The notes: generated from the letters alone by a model not told the origin. Counted from the stretch's first letter, positions 1 through 9,411 are shown. The stretch is DNA of 64,000 nucleotides from Psychrobacter phenylpyruvicus DSM 7000 = NBRC 102152 (GCF_000685805.1 NZ_JMKP01000007.1:55715-119714), one strand, 5' to 3'. A program made the numbers and translations.

Positions 1-35
1 ACATGAGCATGGATGTTGACCAATTTGCATTCTAA
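1..35 (+). CDS. 3' end of an upstream gene (partial)
   Basis: An open frame enters from the left edge and stops at TAA 33-35, with last residues MSMDVDQFAF. It lies 117 bases before the acyl-CoA dehydrogenase gene on the same strand. In related bacteria two acyl-CoA dehydrogenase genes often stand in tandem, so it could be the end of a paralog, but ten residues cannot prove this or even that the frame is coding. Confidence 0.35.
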   Translation, partial: MSMDVDQFAF

Positions 36-64
36 GTACTACGGTTTACTACTACTTAGTGATT

Positions 65-101
65 TGGATTAGTGCTATCATTTATAGGTGGCACTAATCC
101 A
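65..101. repeat. 11-bp perfect inverted repeat
   Basis: The arms TGGATTAGTGC (65-75) and GCACTAATCCA (91-101) are perfectly complementary around a 15-base loop. The repeat lies 30 bases after the upstream stop codon and 51 bases before the acyl-CoA dehydrogenase start. No T-run follows, so it is either a weak terminator or processing hairpin of the upstream gene, or an operator for the downstream gene. Confidence 0.6.
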
Positions 102-152
102 TTTAAACTAACAAATCAATAAATCAATTCTAAATATATTAAAGGACTTTTT

Positions 153-1937
153 ATGGCTATTTATAATCCACCTTTAGATGAAATGCGCTTCATGCTAAAC
201 GACGTTTTTGACGTTGAAAAATTTTGGCAAGCCAACGAAAAGCTAGCTCACGTTGATATGGATACCGTCAACATGGTGCTTGAAGAGATGGCTAAGCTGT
301 CAAAAAACGTACTGCTTCCTCTTAACCGCACAGGTGATGAAGAAGGCGCGACTTATCAAGGTGACGGCGTTGTAACCACACCAGCTGGCTTTAAAGATGC
401 TTTCAAACAGTATGCTGAAGCAGGTTGGATCGGCCTAGGCGGTGATCCTGAGTACGGCGGACAAGGTTTCCCTAAAATGGTGACCATGCTTAGTGAAGAA
501 ATGGTTTTCACTACGAACCAAGCTTTCGCCCTATACCCTAACTTATCTGTTGGTGCGACGCTTTGTTTATTGGCTTCTGCTTCTGAAGAACAAAAACAGC
601 TTTACCTTGAAAAAATGTATACAGGCCAATGGTCAGGCACTATGTGCTTAACTGAGCCTCATGCCGGTACTGACTTAGGTATCATCAAAACCAAAGCTAC
701 CCCTAACGATGATGGCAGCTACAGCATTTCTGGTACTAAAATCTTCATCACCGGTGGTGAGCACGACCTTACTGAAAACATTATCCATTTAGTATTGGCC
801 AAAACACCAAATGCTCCAGAAGGTTCGAAAGGTATTTCTTTATTCGTAGTGCCTAAATTCATAGTGAATGAAGATGGTAGCTTAGGTGAGCGTAACTCAT
901 TAGCAGCCGGTTCTATCGAACACAAAATGGGTATCAAAGGTTCAGCAACCTGTGTTATGAACTTTGATGGCGCTAAAGGCTGGATGGTTGGTGAAGAAAA
1001 CACCGGTCTAGCGTCTATGTTCGTTATGATGAACTATGAGCGTGTGACTATGGGCTTACAAGGCCTAGGTGGTACTGAGCTTGCTTATCAAAATGCAGCG
1101 GCTTATGCCCTAGACCGTGCACAAGGTCGTAGCGATACTCAAATCCAAAGCCCAGAGAAGCCTGCTGACCAAATCATTCACCACGCTGACGTGCGCCGTA
1201 TGCTATTAAACGCTCGCGCTAACGCTGAAGCTTCTCGTTGCTTCGCTATGTATGTGGCCAAGCAATTAGATGAGTCTAAGTTCAGTGTTGACCCTGATAA
1301 CGCCAAAGCAGCTGCCGCTCGTGTTGCCCTATTAACCCCTATCGCTAAAGCTTTCTTAACCGATAAAGCGTTAGAGGCAACTATAGATTGTCAGCAAGTA
1401 TTCGGTGGTCATGGCTATATCCGTGAATGGGGTATGGAGCAAATCGTTCGCGATACGCGTATTGCTCAGATTTATGAAGGTGCTAACGGCATTCAAGCCT
1501 TAGACTTACTAGGCCGTAAGATTTCTCGTAACAATGGCAAATACTTAGAGAGCTTCTTAGCTGAAATCCGTGATTTCGTCGCTAACATGAAAGCCGATCA
1601 TGAAATCAAACAAGCCACTTTAGATGCAGCAAGCACCATTGAAGAATTAACGACGACTGTATTGACTAACATCAGCAATCGTAAGAGCGAAATCAATGGC
1701 TGTGCGGTAGATTATCTACATGCGATGGGCTACCTATGCTACGCATTTATGTTCGCCATGATGGTAGAAGCTGCCCATGACAAGGAAGGTGAGTTCTACG
1801 CCAATAAGTTAAAGCTGGCTACTTATTTCGTAGGTCGTATCCTACCTCGCATCAAAGCCCACGCTGAAATGGTTAAGACCGGTAGCGATCCAATTATGGA
1901 CTTTGATTTACAATATTTTGAACAAAATATTAGCTAA
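153..1937 (+). CDS. acyl-CoA dehydrogenase, large (DmdC/FadE-like) type
   Basis: A FAD-dependent acyl-CoA dehydrogenase of about 594 residues, which would catalyse the first oxidation of fatty acyl-CoA beta-oxidation in the cytoplasm. Visible signatures are TEPHAGTD (167-174, FAD/substrate loop), FGGHGY (417-422) and QIYEG, with Glu442 in the position of the catalytic base. The length, with an extra C-terminal domain after residue 455, fits the 3-methylmercaptopropionyl-CoA dehydrogenase-like subgroup. That subgroup in Moraxellaceae is usually a general long-chain enzyme; the substrate cannot be read from the sequence. The start is supported by AAAGGA upstream of the ATG. A clear terminator follows at 1992-2018, so the gene ends its transcript. 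Confidence 0.93.
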   Translation: MAIYNPPLDEMRFMLNDVFDVEKFWQANEKLAHVDMDTVNMVLEEMAKLSKNVLLPLNRTGDEEGATYQGDGVVTTPAGFKDAFKQYAEAGWIGLGGDPEYGGQGFPKMVTMLSEEMVFTTNQAFALYPNLSVGATLCLLASASEEQKQLYLEKMYTGQWSGTMCLTEPHAGTDLGIIKTKATPNDDGSYSISGTKIFITGGEHDLTENIIHLVLAKTPNAPEGSKGISLFVVPKFIVNEDGSLGERNSLAAGSIEHKMGIKGSATCVMNFDGAKGWMVGEENTGLASMFVMMNYERVTMGLQGLGGTELAYQNAAAYALDRAQGRSDTQIQSPEKPADQIIHHADVRRMLLNARANAEASRCFAMYVAKQLDESKFSVDPDNAKAAAARVALLTPIAKAFLTDKALEATIDCQQVFGGHGYIREWGMEQIVRDTRIAQIYEGANGIQALDLLGRKISRNNGKYLESFLAEIRDFVANMKADHEIKQATLDAASTIEELTTTVLTNISNRKSEINGCAVDYLHAMGYLCYAFMFAMMVEAAHDKEGEFYANKLKLATYFVGRILPRIKAHAEMVKTGSDPIMDFDLQYFEQNIS

Positions 1938-1991
1938 TTAAAAGCCGATTTAAATCTCGGAATAGTTTATAATTCCTCATAACTTTACAAG

Positions 1992-2018
1992 AAGACAGCT
2001 CTCGTGGCTGTCTTTTTT
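1992..2018 (+). terminator. rho-independent terminator after acyl-CoA dehydrogenase
   Basis: The stem AGACAGC (1993-1999) pairs with GCTGTCT (2007-2013) around a 7-base loop. A run of T follows immediately (2013-2018). Confidence 0.9.
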
Positions 2019-2154
2019 GTCGTTATATTACTGTCTAACCTTCCGCTAATTATAGGAATCTATCTTCGTTTTAATTAAATATGCTATTAAACTAATTGAA
2101 ATTAATAGAACTTTGCGATACCTTCTCAATATCTGATCGAATAAGGGTAATTAA

Positions 2155-4557
2155 GTGGCAGAATTAAAAGATATTTTGCATAAAATAAATGCACTGTGCG
2201 ATAGCCCTGAGCCTTATGTGCTCAAAAGATTAATTGATACTTTACGGGTATCAGAAGCTGAATATAAGAATAATCCCGAGCTTCCTAATGAAAGAATTAA
2301 GGAGCTAAATGCACTATTAAGAAAGTACCCTGAGTATGCCAATGGTCTGGCCGTCTTTGTTCTTACTTTACTCAATAATTACCATAGAATGTCGTTATAC
2401 ACCGACACAGGCATCTTATCAGACCAAACCTTCTCCAATAGCTTAATGCGCTTAATTGGGCATCGCTTTGTACCTCTATTACCTGAAGATGATTCTATTG
2501 TAGAACTGGTTGCTTATTTATTTGATGGCAAAGATGATGAGCGCTGGTTGGCGTCTATTAATGATGAGCTATGGGATGAGATGGTAGATCTCATCATGGT
2601 GGATGATGCCCACTCTAACCTTGTGGCGACTGCTAAAAATAACATTCTTAATGCGTTAGTTATTTTGTCTTACCGCGTTAGTGGTATCGGCTTGCATCCT
2701 GATTTGATGAAAGCTTATCCGCAAATGCTCGATTACTCAGCGGCTTTTGTGGCTCAGAACCAAGAAGCCGTCCTTTTTGCTAACGAATATCGAGAGATAC
2801 ACCAATTAGATAACTATGAAGATGCCGTTCCTGGTCGTGAAATTGACCCAGGTCCTTTATTGGTAATGATTGAGCAGTGTGACAATATTGTCAACACGGT
2901 ACGTAAGCGTATCTACAAGACGGGTATTTCAATTCGTTCCACCAATATGTTACTGCGCCTTGAGCAAAGCTTAAAGCGTATGCAGATCTTGAGTGAGCTA
3001 CTAACTAATGATGATAAGAAACGTGATAGAGCCATTATTGAGCTAACACAAGCCATTATTGTCAGTGTAAAACGCCGCTATAGTATCAGCTACTTAATTG
3101 ATAACAATACCAAGCTATTGTCTCGAAAAATTACCGAAAACTCAGGGCGTGTTGGTGAGCATTACATTAGTACCGATAAGGCCGGCTATAAGAAAATGTT
3201 TAAAATGGCGGCGGTCGGTGGTTTTATGATTGCCTTTATGGCCACTATCAAAATTTTATCTTACGACTTAGATTTGGCGCCAATGAGTCGGGCTTTTGTT
3301 AACAGTATGATTTATGGCTTAGGCTTCGTATTTATCCATATTATCCACGGAACCGTGGCTACTAAACAGCCGGCTATGACTGCAGCGGCTATTGCTTCTA
3401 CCATTTCTGATAGCTCAGGCAAAAAGTCGCATCAGCTTGCCAAGCTTTCAGAGCTGATGGTAGATATCATCCGTACCCAGTTCGTCGCTATCATGGGTAA
3501 CGTGCTGATTGCTATGCCTTTAGCACTCATCATATCTATAGTGTGGTTACAGGTGAAAGGCACCCCGATGATTGGCATCGATCAAGCTGAACACCTATTG
3601 CATGACTTAGATCCCTTCCACTCTTTAGCGATATTCCATGCGGCCATTGCCGGTGTGTTCTTATTCTTATCTGGTTTGATTGCCGGTTATTACGATAACT
3701 TGGCCTTATTTAATAATATTGGTGAGCGTATTGCTCGTCACAAGCTGTTATTGCGCTTTGTCTCAGAGTCTTGGCTACAGCGACTAGGAACTTTTGTGGA
3801 AAACAACTTAGGCGCCATTATGGGTAACTTCCTATTTGGTGTGTTCCTAGGTAGTACCGCCACTGTGGGCTTTATATTCGGCATGCCATTAGATATTCGC
3901 CATATTGCTTTTGCTTCTGCTAACTTCTCGCACGGCATATTTAATATGGCAGCAGATGACTTTAGTCTTGGTATTGTTTTGATCTCTCTACTCGGTGTGG
4001 CCCTTATCGGTATGGTCAACCTATTGGTAAGCTTCTCGTTAGCCATAATTGTAGCACTACGCTCTAAAGGGGTTGAGGTGGTTGAATGGAAGACCATCGG
4101 TAGATTAATGTACACTCACCTAATGACTCAGCCTAGAGACTTCTTCTTACCCCGTCCAGAGCCGATGACTTATGCCAAGATTGATAGCCAAGGTTATATG
4201 ATTTATGAAGAAGCGGGTAAAGCGCAAAAGCATAAACTGTTTCCAAAACACTTTGCTGTGCGTAGACTCTCAAGCGTACGGGTGGTGCCTGAAGGGGTCG
4301 CTATCGATAGCAAACGTATTGATGAGATGATTGAGAAAAAAGAATTCCAAGATAAGCTCACGAGTGATCAGCCACCGGTTACTACTGAGAAAAAAATAGT
4401 TAACTTGGATGATCAAGAGTTTGAGCTGGTGAATCCTGAGCTACTCGAAACAGGCATGGTCGACACAAACTCAGAAGCTGCCTCTAGCAATGATAAAACG
4501 AAAAATGCCAAAACTCCTTTACCCAAACCCAAGAATCCACCCAAGCTGCCCGAATAG
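2155..4557 (+). CDS. SpecificRecomb-family multi-pass membrane protein
   Basis: An 800-residue protein matching the family annotated as 'site-specific recombinase' (gonococcal Gcr-like, Pfam SpecificRecomb). The N-terminal ~345 residues are soluble and helical. Hydrophobic stretches lie near residues 348-368, 379-400, 441-466, 489-511, 553-577 and 604-635. A charged, lysine- and proline-rich tail covers about 680-800. I see no tyrosine- or serine-recombinase catalytic motif, so the recombinase name rests on the family label and is doubtful; an inner-membrane role is more natural. The start codon is GTG at 2155, with only a weak AAGGGTAA upstream. The gene stands alone between a terminator and the SDR gene. 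Confidence 0.8.
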   Translation: MAELKDILHKINALCDSPEPYVLKRLIDTLRVSEAEYKNNPELPNERIKELNALLRKYPEYANGLAVFVLTLLNNYHRMSLYTDTGILSDQTFSNSLMRLIGHRFVPLLPEDDSIVELVAYLFDGKDDERWLASINDELWDEMVDLIMVDDAHSNLVATAKNNILNALVILSYRVSGIGLHPDLMKAYPQMLDYSAAFVAQNQEAVLFANEYREIHQLDNYEDAVPGREIDPGPLLVMIEQCDNIVNTVRKRIYKTGISIRSTNMLLRLEQSLKRMQILSELLTNDDKKRDRAIIELTQAIIVSVKRRYSISYLIDNNTKLLSRKITENSGRVGEHYISTDKAGYKKMFKMAAVGGFMIAFMATIKILSYDLDLAPMSRAFVNSMIYGLGFVFIHIIHGTVATKQPAMTAAAIASTISDSSGKKSHQLAKLSELMVDIIRTQFVAIMGNVLIAMPLALIISIVWLQVKGTPMIGIDQAEHLLHDLDPFHSLAIFHAAIAGVFLFLSGLIAGYYDNLALFNNIGERIARHKLLLRFVSESWLQRLGTFVENNLGAIMGNFLFGVFLGSTATVGFIFGMPLDIRHIAFASANFSHGIFNMAADDFSLGIVLISLLGVALIGMVNLLVSFSLAIIVALRSKGVEVVEWKTIGRLMYTHLMTQPRDFFLPRPEPMTYAKIDSQGYMIYEEAGKAQKHKLFPKHFAVRRLSSVRVVPEGVAIDSKRIDEMIEKKEFQDKLTSDQPPVTTEKKIVNLDDQEFELVNPELLETGMVDTNSEAASSNDKTKNAKTPLPKPKNPPKLPE

Positions 4558-4617
4558 ACGTTGTAACGGATAGACAATATTCAATTATATATTATTAGGT
4601 ATAATAATTGAGGTACG

Positions 4618-4648
4618 CAGCTGGTTATAGCCTTATATTAACCAGCTG
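4618..4648. repeat. 10-bp inverted repeat upstream of SDR gene
   Basis: The arms CAGCTGGTTA (4618-4627) and TAACCAGCTG (4639-4648) are perfect complements around an 11-base loop, 49 bases before the SDR start. No T-run follows. It may be an operator for the SDR gene or a hairpin ending the preceding transcript. Confidence 0.6.
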
Positions 4649-4697
4649 AACTTATCATTATTAATACCTATCATTATAAAATAATAAGGAGAATATT

Positions 4698-5432
4698 ATG
4701 GGACGTTTACAAGATAAGGTCGTTATTGTTACTGGAGCAGCACAAGGTATGGGTGAGACTCATGCTCGCAAATGCTTCGAGCAGGGTGCAAAGGTTGTGT
4801 TAACCGATATCAATGAAGAAAAAGGACAAGCGTTAGCAGCCTCTCTGGGAGAAAATGCACTATTTATCAAACATGATGTTACCAGCGAAGAAGATTGGTT
4901 AAACGTTGTCAAAACCACTGAAGATAAATTTGGTCCAATTAACGTTCTGGTAAATAATGCCGGCATTACTATGGCAAAATCTTTATTGGATATGTCGTTG
5001 GAAGATTATCGTCGTATCCTTGATATCAACCAAGTTTCTGTATTCTTAGGCATGAAGTCGGTTGTTCCTTCAATGAAAAAAGCCGACAATGGCTCAATCA
5101 TCAATATCTCCTCTATTAATGGTTTAGTCGGTGGTGCTATTGGCTATACAGACTCTAAATTTGCGGTACGCGGTATGACTAAAGCCGCAGCTTTAGAGCT
5201 GGCAGGCTCTGGTATCCGAGTTAACTCTGTACATCCTGGCGTTATTGCAACTCCTATGATTATGCAGGGTGATACCAAAGACGCAGTCGAGAAAATTGCT
5301 AAAAGCATTCCTCTACAACGGGTGGCACAACCTGAGGAAGTGAGCAATCTGATTCTATTTTTGGCGTCAGATGACTCTAGCTACTCAACAGGCTCAGAGT
5401 TTGTGGTCGATGGCGGCATGACCGCTCAATAG
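4698..5432 (+). CDS. short-chain dehydrogenase/reductase (SDR)
   Basis: A classical SDR oxidoreductase of 244 residues. The NAD(P)-binding motif is TGAAQGMG (12-19), the structural motif is NNAG (86-89), and the catalytic set is Asn111, Ser138/139, Tyr150 and Lys154 (YTDSK). Asp37 at the end of the second beta-strand suggests a preference for NAD. The family includes 3-alpha/20-beta-hydroxysteroid and other alcohol dehydrogenases; the substrate is not determined by what can be seen. The start is supported by a good AAGGAG site. A strong terminator follows at 5497-5532, so the gene is monocistronic. Confidence 0.92.
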   Translation: MGRLQDKVVIVTGAAQGMGETHARKCFEQGAKVVLTDINEEKGQALAASLGENALFIKHDVTSEEDWLNVVKTTEDKFGPINVLVNNAGITMAKSLLDMSLEDYRRILDINQVSVFLGMKSVVPSMKKADNGSIINISSINGLVGGAIGYTDSKFAVRGMTKAAALELAGSGIRVNSVHPGVIATPMIMQGDTKDAVEKIAKSIPLQRVAQPEEVSNLILFLASDDSSYSTGSEFVVDGGMTAQ

Positions 5433-5496
5433 GCTCTCAGGGCTACACTAGCCTTACTTGTAGCTCCTTTGTCCTATAATTTAGTGGATAAAATAC

Positions 5497-5532
5497 AAAA
5501 AGCACAAGTCATTGTTGACTTGTGCTTTTTTT
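5497..5532 (+). terminator. terminator after the SDR gene
   Basis: The stem AGCACAAGTCA (5501-5511) pairs with TGACTTGTGCT (5516-5526) around loop TTGT. An A-run precedes and a T-run follows, so it may work in both directions. Confidence 0.92.
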
Positions 5533-5566
5533 GTTGAAATATGACTTCTATCAGCCCAATTAGTTC

Positions 5567-5634
5567 TACTTACTAACTGATCTTACTTACTAACTGATTT
5601 TACTTACCAACTAATCCTACTTACCAACTAATAC
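5567..5634. repeat. 17-bp tandem repeat, four copies
   Basis: Four consecutive units of the form TACTTACYAACTRATYY start at 5567, 5584, 5601 and 5618. Units 1-2 and units 3-4 are closest to each other. The array lies in the gap between the convergent SDR and apaH genes, and no function is visible. Confidence 0.8.
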
Positions 5635-5661
5635 CTTTTATCTGTGGCAATTGATTAAGCC

Positions 5662-6498
5662 TTAGGATTTTGGGCATTTATCTGAAGAGGTAAAAATCTT
5701 GCCATCTTCCAAACGATATGCCACCAGGCAGTTGCCCCACACACAGCCCCCATCTAAGGCTCTAGCGGTAGGCAAGTCAATCTCAGCCTTTAAGGCAGCC
5801 CAGTGCCCGAATAGAATCTTGCGATCACGGGGCACTTCCCACTCAAACCAAGGACGGAATGATTCTGGCATTTCATCGCTCAGGCTTGATTTAAAGCTAA
5901 ACTCAAGAGAGCCATCTTGTTTACACAGCCGCATCCTAGTGAGATAGTTGGTAATGGCTCTGATTCGCGTAAAGCCATTGAGCTGCTCCGACCAAACATC
6001 TGCTTCCCCGCTATACAAATGTGGCAGCACCCTATCAAGTTGAAAAAAACTACTCGAAAGCTGCACTTGTACTTCACGCGCATAACGCTCTGCCTCGCTT
6101 ATTCTCCAGTGCGGGGGAATACCAGCATGGACCAATACCGTTTGCTCGTTAGGAAAAGCAATTAACGGTTGGCGGCGAAGCCAATTAAGTAGCTCATTGC
6201 AATCGGGTGCCTTGAGGATGGCTTCGGTTTGATCTTTATTCTTTAAAGGTGCAAAGCCGCGCCATACCGCGATTAAATTAATATCATGATTGCCCAATAC
6301 AGTAGCGGCAGCGCCCTGCTCACACAGGTCCTTGACATGTCGTAAAGTAGATAAAGAATCTTCACCTCTAGCTACTAAATCCCCCACAAACCATAACTTA
6401 TCTTGTGCAGGATCAAAGTTTATTTTTTTTAGAAGATCTAGATAGGCAGCATAACATCCTTGTAAATCTCCGATAACATACTCGGAACGATATTTCAT
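5662..6498 (-). CDS. apaH: symmetrical bis(5'-nucleosyl)-tetraphosphatase ApaH
   Basis: Hydrolyses diadenosine tetraphosphate to two ADP in the cytoplasm. The calcineurin-like metallophosphatase motifs are in order: GDLQGC (10-15), GDLVARGED (39-47), GNHD (69-72) and VHAGI near residue 125. The length of 278 is normal for the family. It is the last gene of the minus-strand cluster pdxA-rsmA-apaH. The same cluster in E. coli also has apaG between rsmA and apaH; here the gap is only 86 bases and apaG is absent from it. Only a weak ribosome site (GAGTGA) precedes the ATG. Confidence 0.95.
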   Translation of the reverse strand: MKYRSEYVIGDLQGCYAAYLDLLKKINFDPAQDKLWFVGDLVARGEDSLSTLRHVKDLCEQGAAATVLGNHDINLIAVWRGFAPLKNKDQTEAILKAPDCNELLNWLRRQPLIAFPNEQTVLVHAGIPPHWRISEAERYAREVQVQLSSSFFQLDRVLPHLYSGEADVWSEQLNGFTRIRAITNYLTRMRLCKQDGSLEFSFKSSLSDEMPESFRPWFEWEVPRDRKILFGHWAALKAEIDLPTARALDGGCVWGNCLVAYRLEDGKIFTSSDKCPKS

Positions 6499-6584
6499 AT
6501 AGTCACTCAGTTTTATTGGTGGTATTTACTCTTTTATTGAATTTAATTTAGACCATTCTTGCCCAAGAGTCCCAGCCTTACCGC

Positions 6585-7490
6585 TCAATCATCGCTATTT
6601 TCAAGCTGACTTTGTTGCTTACTATTTACTAGGTTACTTAGTGCCACGAAGTCTTTGACATCCAAGGTTTCAGGACGTGCATTGCCTTCGATACCAATAG
6701 AAGCAAAATCTTCATCGCTCAATGTCGCCATTAATGAAGACTGCTTAAATATGGCACGCAAGGTTTTACGGCGATGGTTAAAGGTCTCACGCACCACTAA
6801 AGCAAAGAGTTTTTCATCTTCTGCTTGCACCGGCTTGGTGAGATGTGGACGCAAACGGAATACAGCACTGGTTACTTTTGGAGGAGGGTTAAAAGCCCCT
6901 CTAGGTACCGTGAGCAGATATTCAGTTTCACAATAGTACTGCATAATAACTGATAAACGACCGTATATTTTACTGCCCACATCAGCAGTAATACGCTCTA
7001 CGACCTCTTTTTGTAGCATAAAATGCATGTCTTCAATAATATCTGAGTACTCCAGTAAGGTAAATAAAAGTGGAGTAGAAATATTATAGGGCAAGTTACC
7101 CACGACACGAAGCTTGTTCGATTTGACTCCCTCAGCCTCTTTATCATACAGAGTTGAGTAATCGAACTGCATGGCATTAGTATTGACGATGTGGAAGTTA
7201 GGATGGCTATTAGCGCCAATACGAATACGCAGGCTGCTGGCCAAATCACGGTCCAGTTCAATCACCGTCATGGCATCAACTTGCTCTAGTAAAGGCTCTG
7301 TTAATGCGCCCATACCTGGCCCGATCTCAACCAGATTATCGTCTCGGTTTAGACCAATAGAATCCACAATTTGGCTGATAATACTTTCATCATGCAAAAA
7401 GTTTTGACCAAATCTTTTTCTAGGCTGATGTTTAGCAGCCCTTTGTAAGGTGCCATGTAAGGGATGTTTTGATGCGTCTGAATGTGTCAT
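6585..7490 (-). CDS. rsmA: 16S rRNA (adenine1518/1519-N6)-dimethyltransferase RsmA (KsgA)
   Basis: Dimethylates two adjacent adenines near the 3' end of 16S rRNA during 30S assembly, using S-adenosylmethionine. The SAM motif is [10 protein letters not shown] (55-64), the catalytic motif is NLPYN (132-136), and the C-terminal domain has FNPPPKVTS. The N-terminal GQNFLHD is the usual KsgA opening. At 301 residues it is slightly longer than E. coli KsgA because of a basic N-terminal extension and a serine/glutamine-rich tail. It lies 83 bases after pdxA and 86 before apaH on the same strand, so co-transcription is likely. Confidence 0.96.
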   Translation of the reverse strand: MTHSDASKHPLHGTLQRAAKHQPRKRFGQNFLHDESIISQIVDSIGLNRDDNLVEIGPGMGALTEPLLEQVDAMTVIELDRDLASSLRIRIGANSHPNFHIVNTNAMQFDYSTLYDKEAEGVKSNKLRVVGNLPYNISTPLLFTLLEYSDIIEDMHFMLQKEVVERITADVGSKIYGRLSVIMQYYCETEYLLTVPRGAFNPPPKVTSAVFRLRPHLTKPVQAEDEKLFALVVRETFNHRRKTLRAIFKQSSLMATLSDEDFASIGIEGNARPETLDVKDFVALSNLVNSKQQSQLENSDD

Positions 7491-7573
7491 AAGTTGATAG
7501 ATATCAGTTAGTAAAGGGGTTTAGTTTAGCATATTTCAAAGGATTACTTACCTATCCGATCTTGAAAATTCAC

Positions 7574-8791
7574 TCACCTCAGGCCCAGGGTTGATTTGAC
7601 CATATCATTGGCCATGGTCAAGGCTTGCCATAGACTGCTACTACTAGCCTGCCCGCTTTCAGCATCGCTGGCTTCAGCGCCCTCATGTTTGCGCTTACCA
7701 GCCAAATCTAATGCGGTACCATGATCCACTGAAGTACGAATATAAGGCAAGCCCAACGTTAAATTCACCGTATCGCCAAAGCCATGCGACTTCAGTACCG
7801 GCAAGCCTTGATCATGATACATAGCAATGACTGCATCACAATGCTTGAGGTGTCTTTGGGTAAATAAAGTATCTGCGGGCATAGCGGAAGATATATTTAC
7901 CCCTTGGTCCTGAAATTGTTTTAACACTGGGTTAATAACTTCAATCTCCTCCGTGCCTAGATGACCATCCTCTCCTGCATGAGGATTTAAACCACAAACC
8001 AATACCCTCGGATCTTTGAGTCCAAATTTTTGTTGTAAATCATTTAATAAAATCTGTACCGTTTGACGCACATTATCTGGAGTAATCGCTGCTGCTACCT
8101 CTTTGAGTGGCATATGTATAGTGACCAGCGCCACTTTCATGGCATTATTTGCCAACATCATTACTACTTTATCACAGCCGCTTTTTTGCATAAAAAACTC
8201 AGTGTGACCAGTAAACATCGACCCATCTTCCAATGTGATACCCGCCTCAATCAGCACTGACTTTTGTAAAGGCCCGGTCACAATGGCACTGGCCGCTCCA
8301 GATTGAGCAAGCTTATGAGCTATCTGTAACTGGGTGATCACCATGACTGCATTGTCTACATTTAATTGCCCCGCAATAACCGGTTGGTTACAGCCAACAT
8401 GGATCAAATAAAACTTGGGAGAGCTCTCAGCTTCAAAGCCGGTAGACTTAGCTTGCAAAATTTTCTCAGTGAGAAAGTGCTGTGAGCTCTCTACGGTATT
8501 TGTCACTTCACTGGCCTCAGCGATACGCTGCCACAGCGGAGTATCTAAGCTTTGAATTTGTCTGCCATAGACTTGCTCAAATCTCTGCTGTAACGCCTGC
8601 TCATCAGCCAATACCACCACTGGGTAGTCTAGGCTGGTAAAGTCCCCTGCTAGTGCTAACTGCAACACGATATCCATTCCAATACCAGCAGGCTCACCTG
8701 TGGTTAAGATTAAAGGAGGTAGGCTAGATGACTGCTGAGCGTCCTTTATATTTCGATCAGTGCGGTCTAAATCAGTTGAGTGTATGGTCAT
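7574..8791 (-). CDS. pdxA: 4-hydroxythreonine-4-phosphate dehydrogenase PdxA
   Basis: NAD-dependent oxidation of 4-phosphohydroxy-L-threonine in pyridoxal 5'-phosphate synthesis. Metal-ligand histidines are visible in TIHMPL (His226), LNPHAGE (His271) and MYHDQG (His326); TGEPAGIG and SVDHGTALDLAGK are family signatures. A GTG at 8800 opens the frame further, but that GTG lies inside the ribosome site AAGGTGA, so I place the start at the ATG 8791 (405 residues). Compared with E. coli PdxA (about 329) it has an N-terminal extension of about 25, an insertion of about 40 near residues 65-125, and a serine- and alanine-rich insertion after LAGK. It heads the pdxA-rsmA-apaH cluster; no surA lies upstream. 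Confidence 0.94.
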   Translation of the reverse strand: MTIHSTDLDRTDRNIKDAQQSSSLPPLILTTGEPAGIGMDIVLQLALAGDFTSLDYPVVVLADEQALQQRFEQVYGRQIQSLDTPLWQRIAEASEVTNTVESSQHFLTEKILQAKSTGFEAESSPKFYLIHVGCNQPVIAGQLNVDNAVMVITQLQIAHKLAQSGAASAIVTGPLQKSVLIEAGITLEDGSMFTGHTEFFMQKSGCDKVVMMLANNAMKVALVTIHMPLKEVAAAITPDNVRQTVQILLNDLQQKFGLKDPRVLVCGLNPHAGEDGHLGTEEIEVINPVLKQFQDQGVNISSAMPADTLFTQRHLKHCDAVIAMYHDQGLPVLKSHGFGDTVNLTLGLPYIRTSVDHGTALDLAGKRKHEGAEASDAESGQASSSSLWQALTMANDMVKSTLGLR

Positions 8792-8800
8792 TAATTTCAC

Positions 8801-9411
8801 CTTGTTAATAATTAGCTTGTGAATAATTAGTTGGGGTTAAGCCTTATTGGATTTATCAGTTACCTAGCCCTTGATTAGCCATCATTTAGTCCCAATTATG
8901 CAAATAGTGAATGACAGATTTTTCATGATAAAACGCAAGCTGCAAACATAAAGTCATGGGTTTTTTAATCTATAAGCAGTGGCAATGTGTTAAACTTTAT
9001 CGCTCAAATCACAAACTTGATTTATCGCTATACGACTTTATTTATCGCTTTATGAGCAGTTCTTCAGACACATTTAACGAAAAGCTGTATTGGCAATACC
9101 TAACCTTAACCCTAAATACCATTGGTTTCAATATTTGGGGAATAAACCTTCTGTAACTATCTAAACTCATAAAACAATTGCGCTAAATTGACAAAACAAT
9201 TTAACTAAATCTATAAAAAACTTGCCGTAACAGTTTAGTTACCCTGCTATTTAGTAGCATCTTAAGTAAGCAACATCATAATTAGTAATACCTAAAGCAA
9301 GTAACACCCAAAGCAAGTAATACACTAATAAACAGCAATACCCTTATTTTTCAGCAAGTTAGTTTCGCTGAGCCTATATCACCACTGTATCTTGATAATG
9401 ACAATAGAACT
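8801..9411. other. 611-bp intergenic region between divergent pdxA and dnaB
   Basis: No convincing gene. It holds small direct repeats: AATAATTAG twice near 8805-8830, and AAAGCAAGTAA twice (about 9294-9320, 15-bp period). It must carry the promoters of pdxA (minus) and dnaB (plus), but I cannot place them with confidence. A 66-codon open frame at 8956-9156 looks like chance. Confidence 0.6.

Noticed and set aside
5567..5634. Possible CRISPR array
   Set aside because: The 17-base units are contiguous, without spacers.
8956..9156. 66-codon open frame between pdxA and dnaB
   Set aside because: No ribosome site, no recognisable domain, and odd composition in an AT-rich gap; most likely chance.
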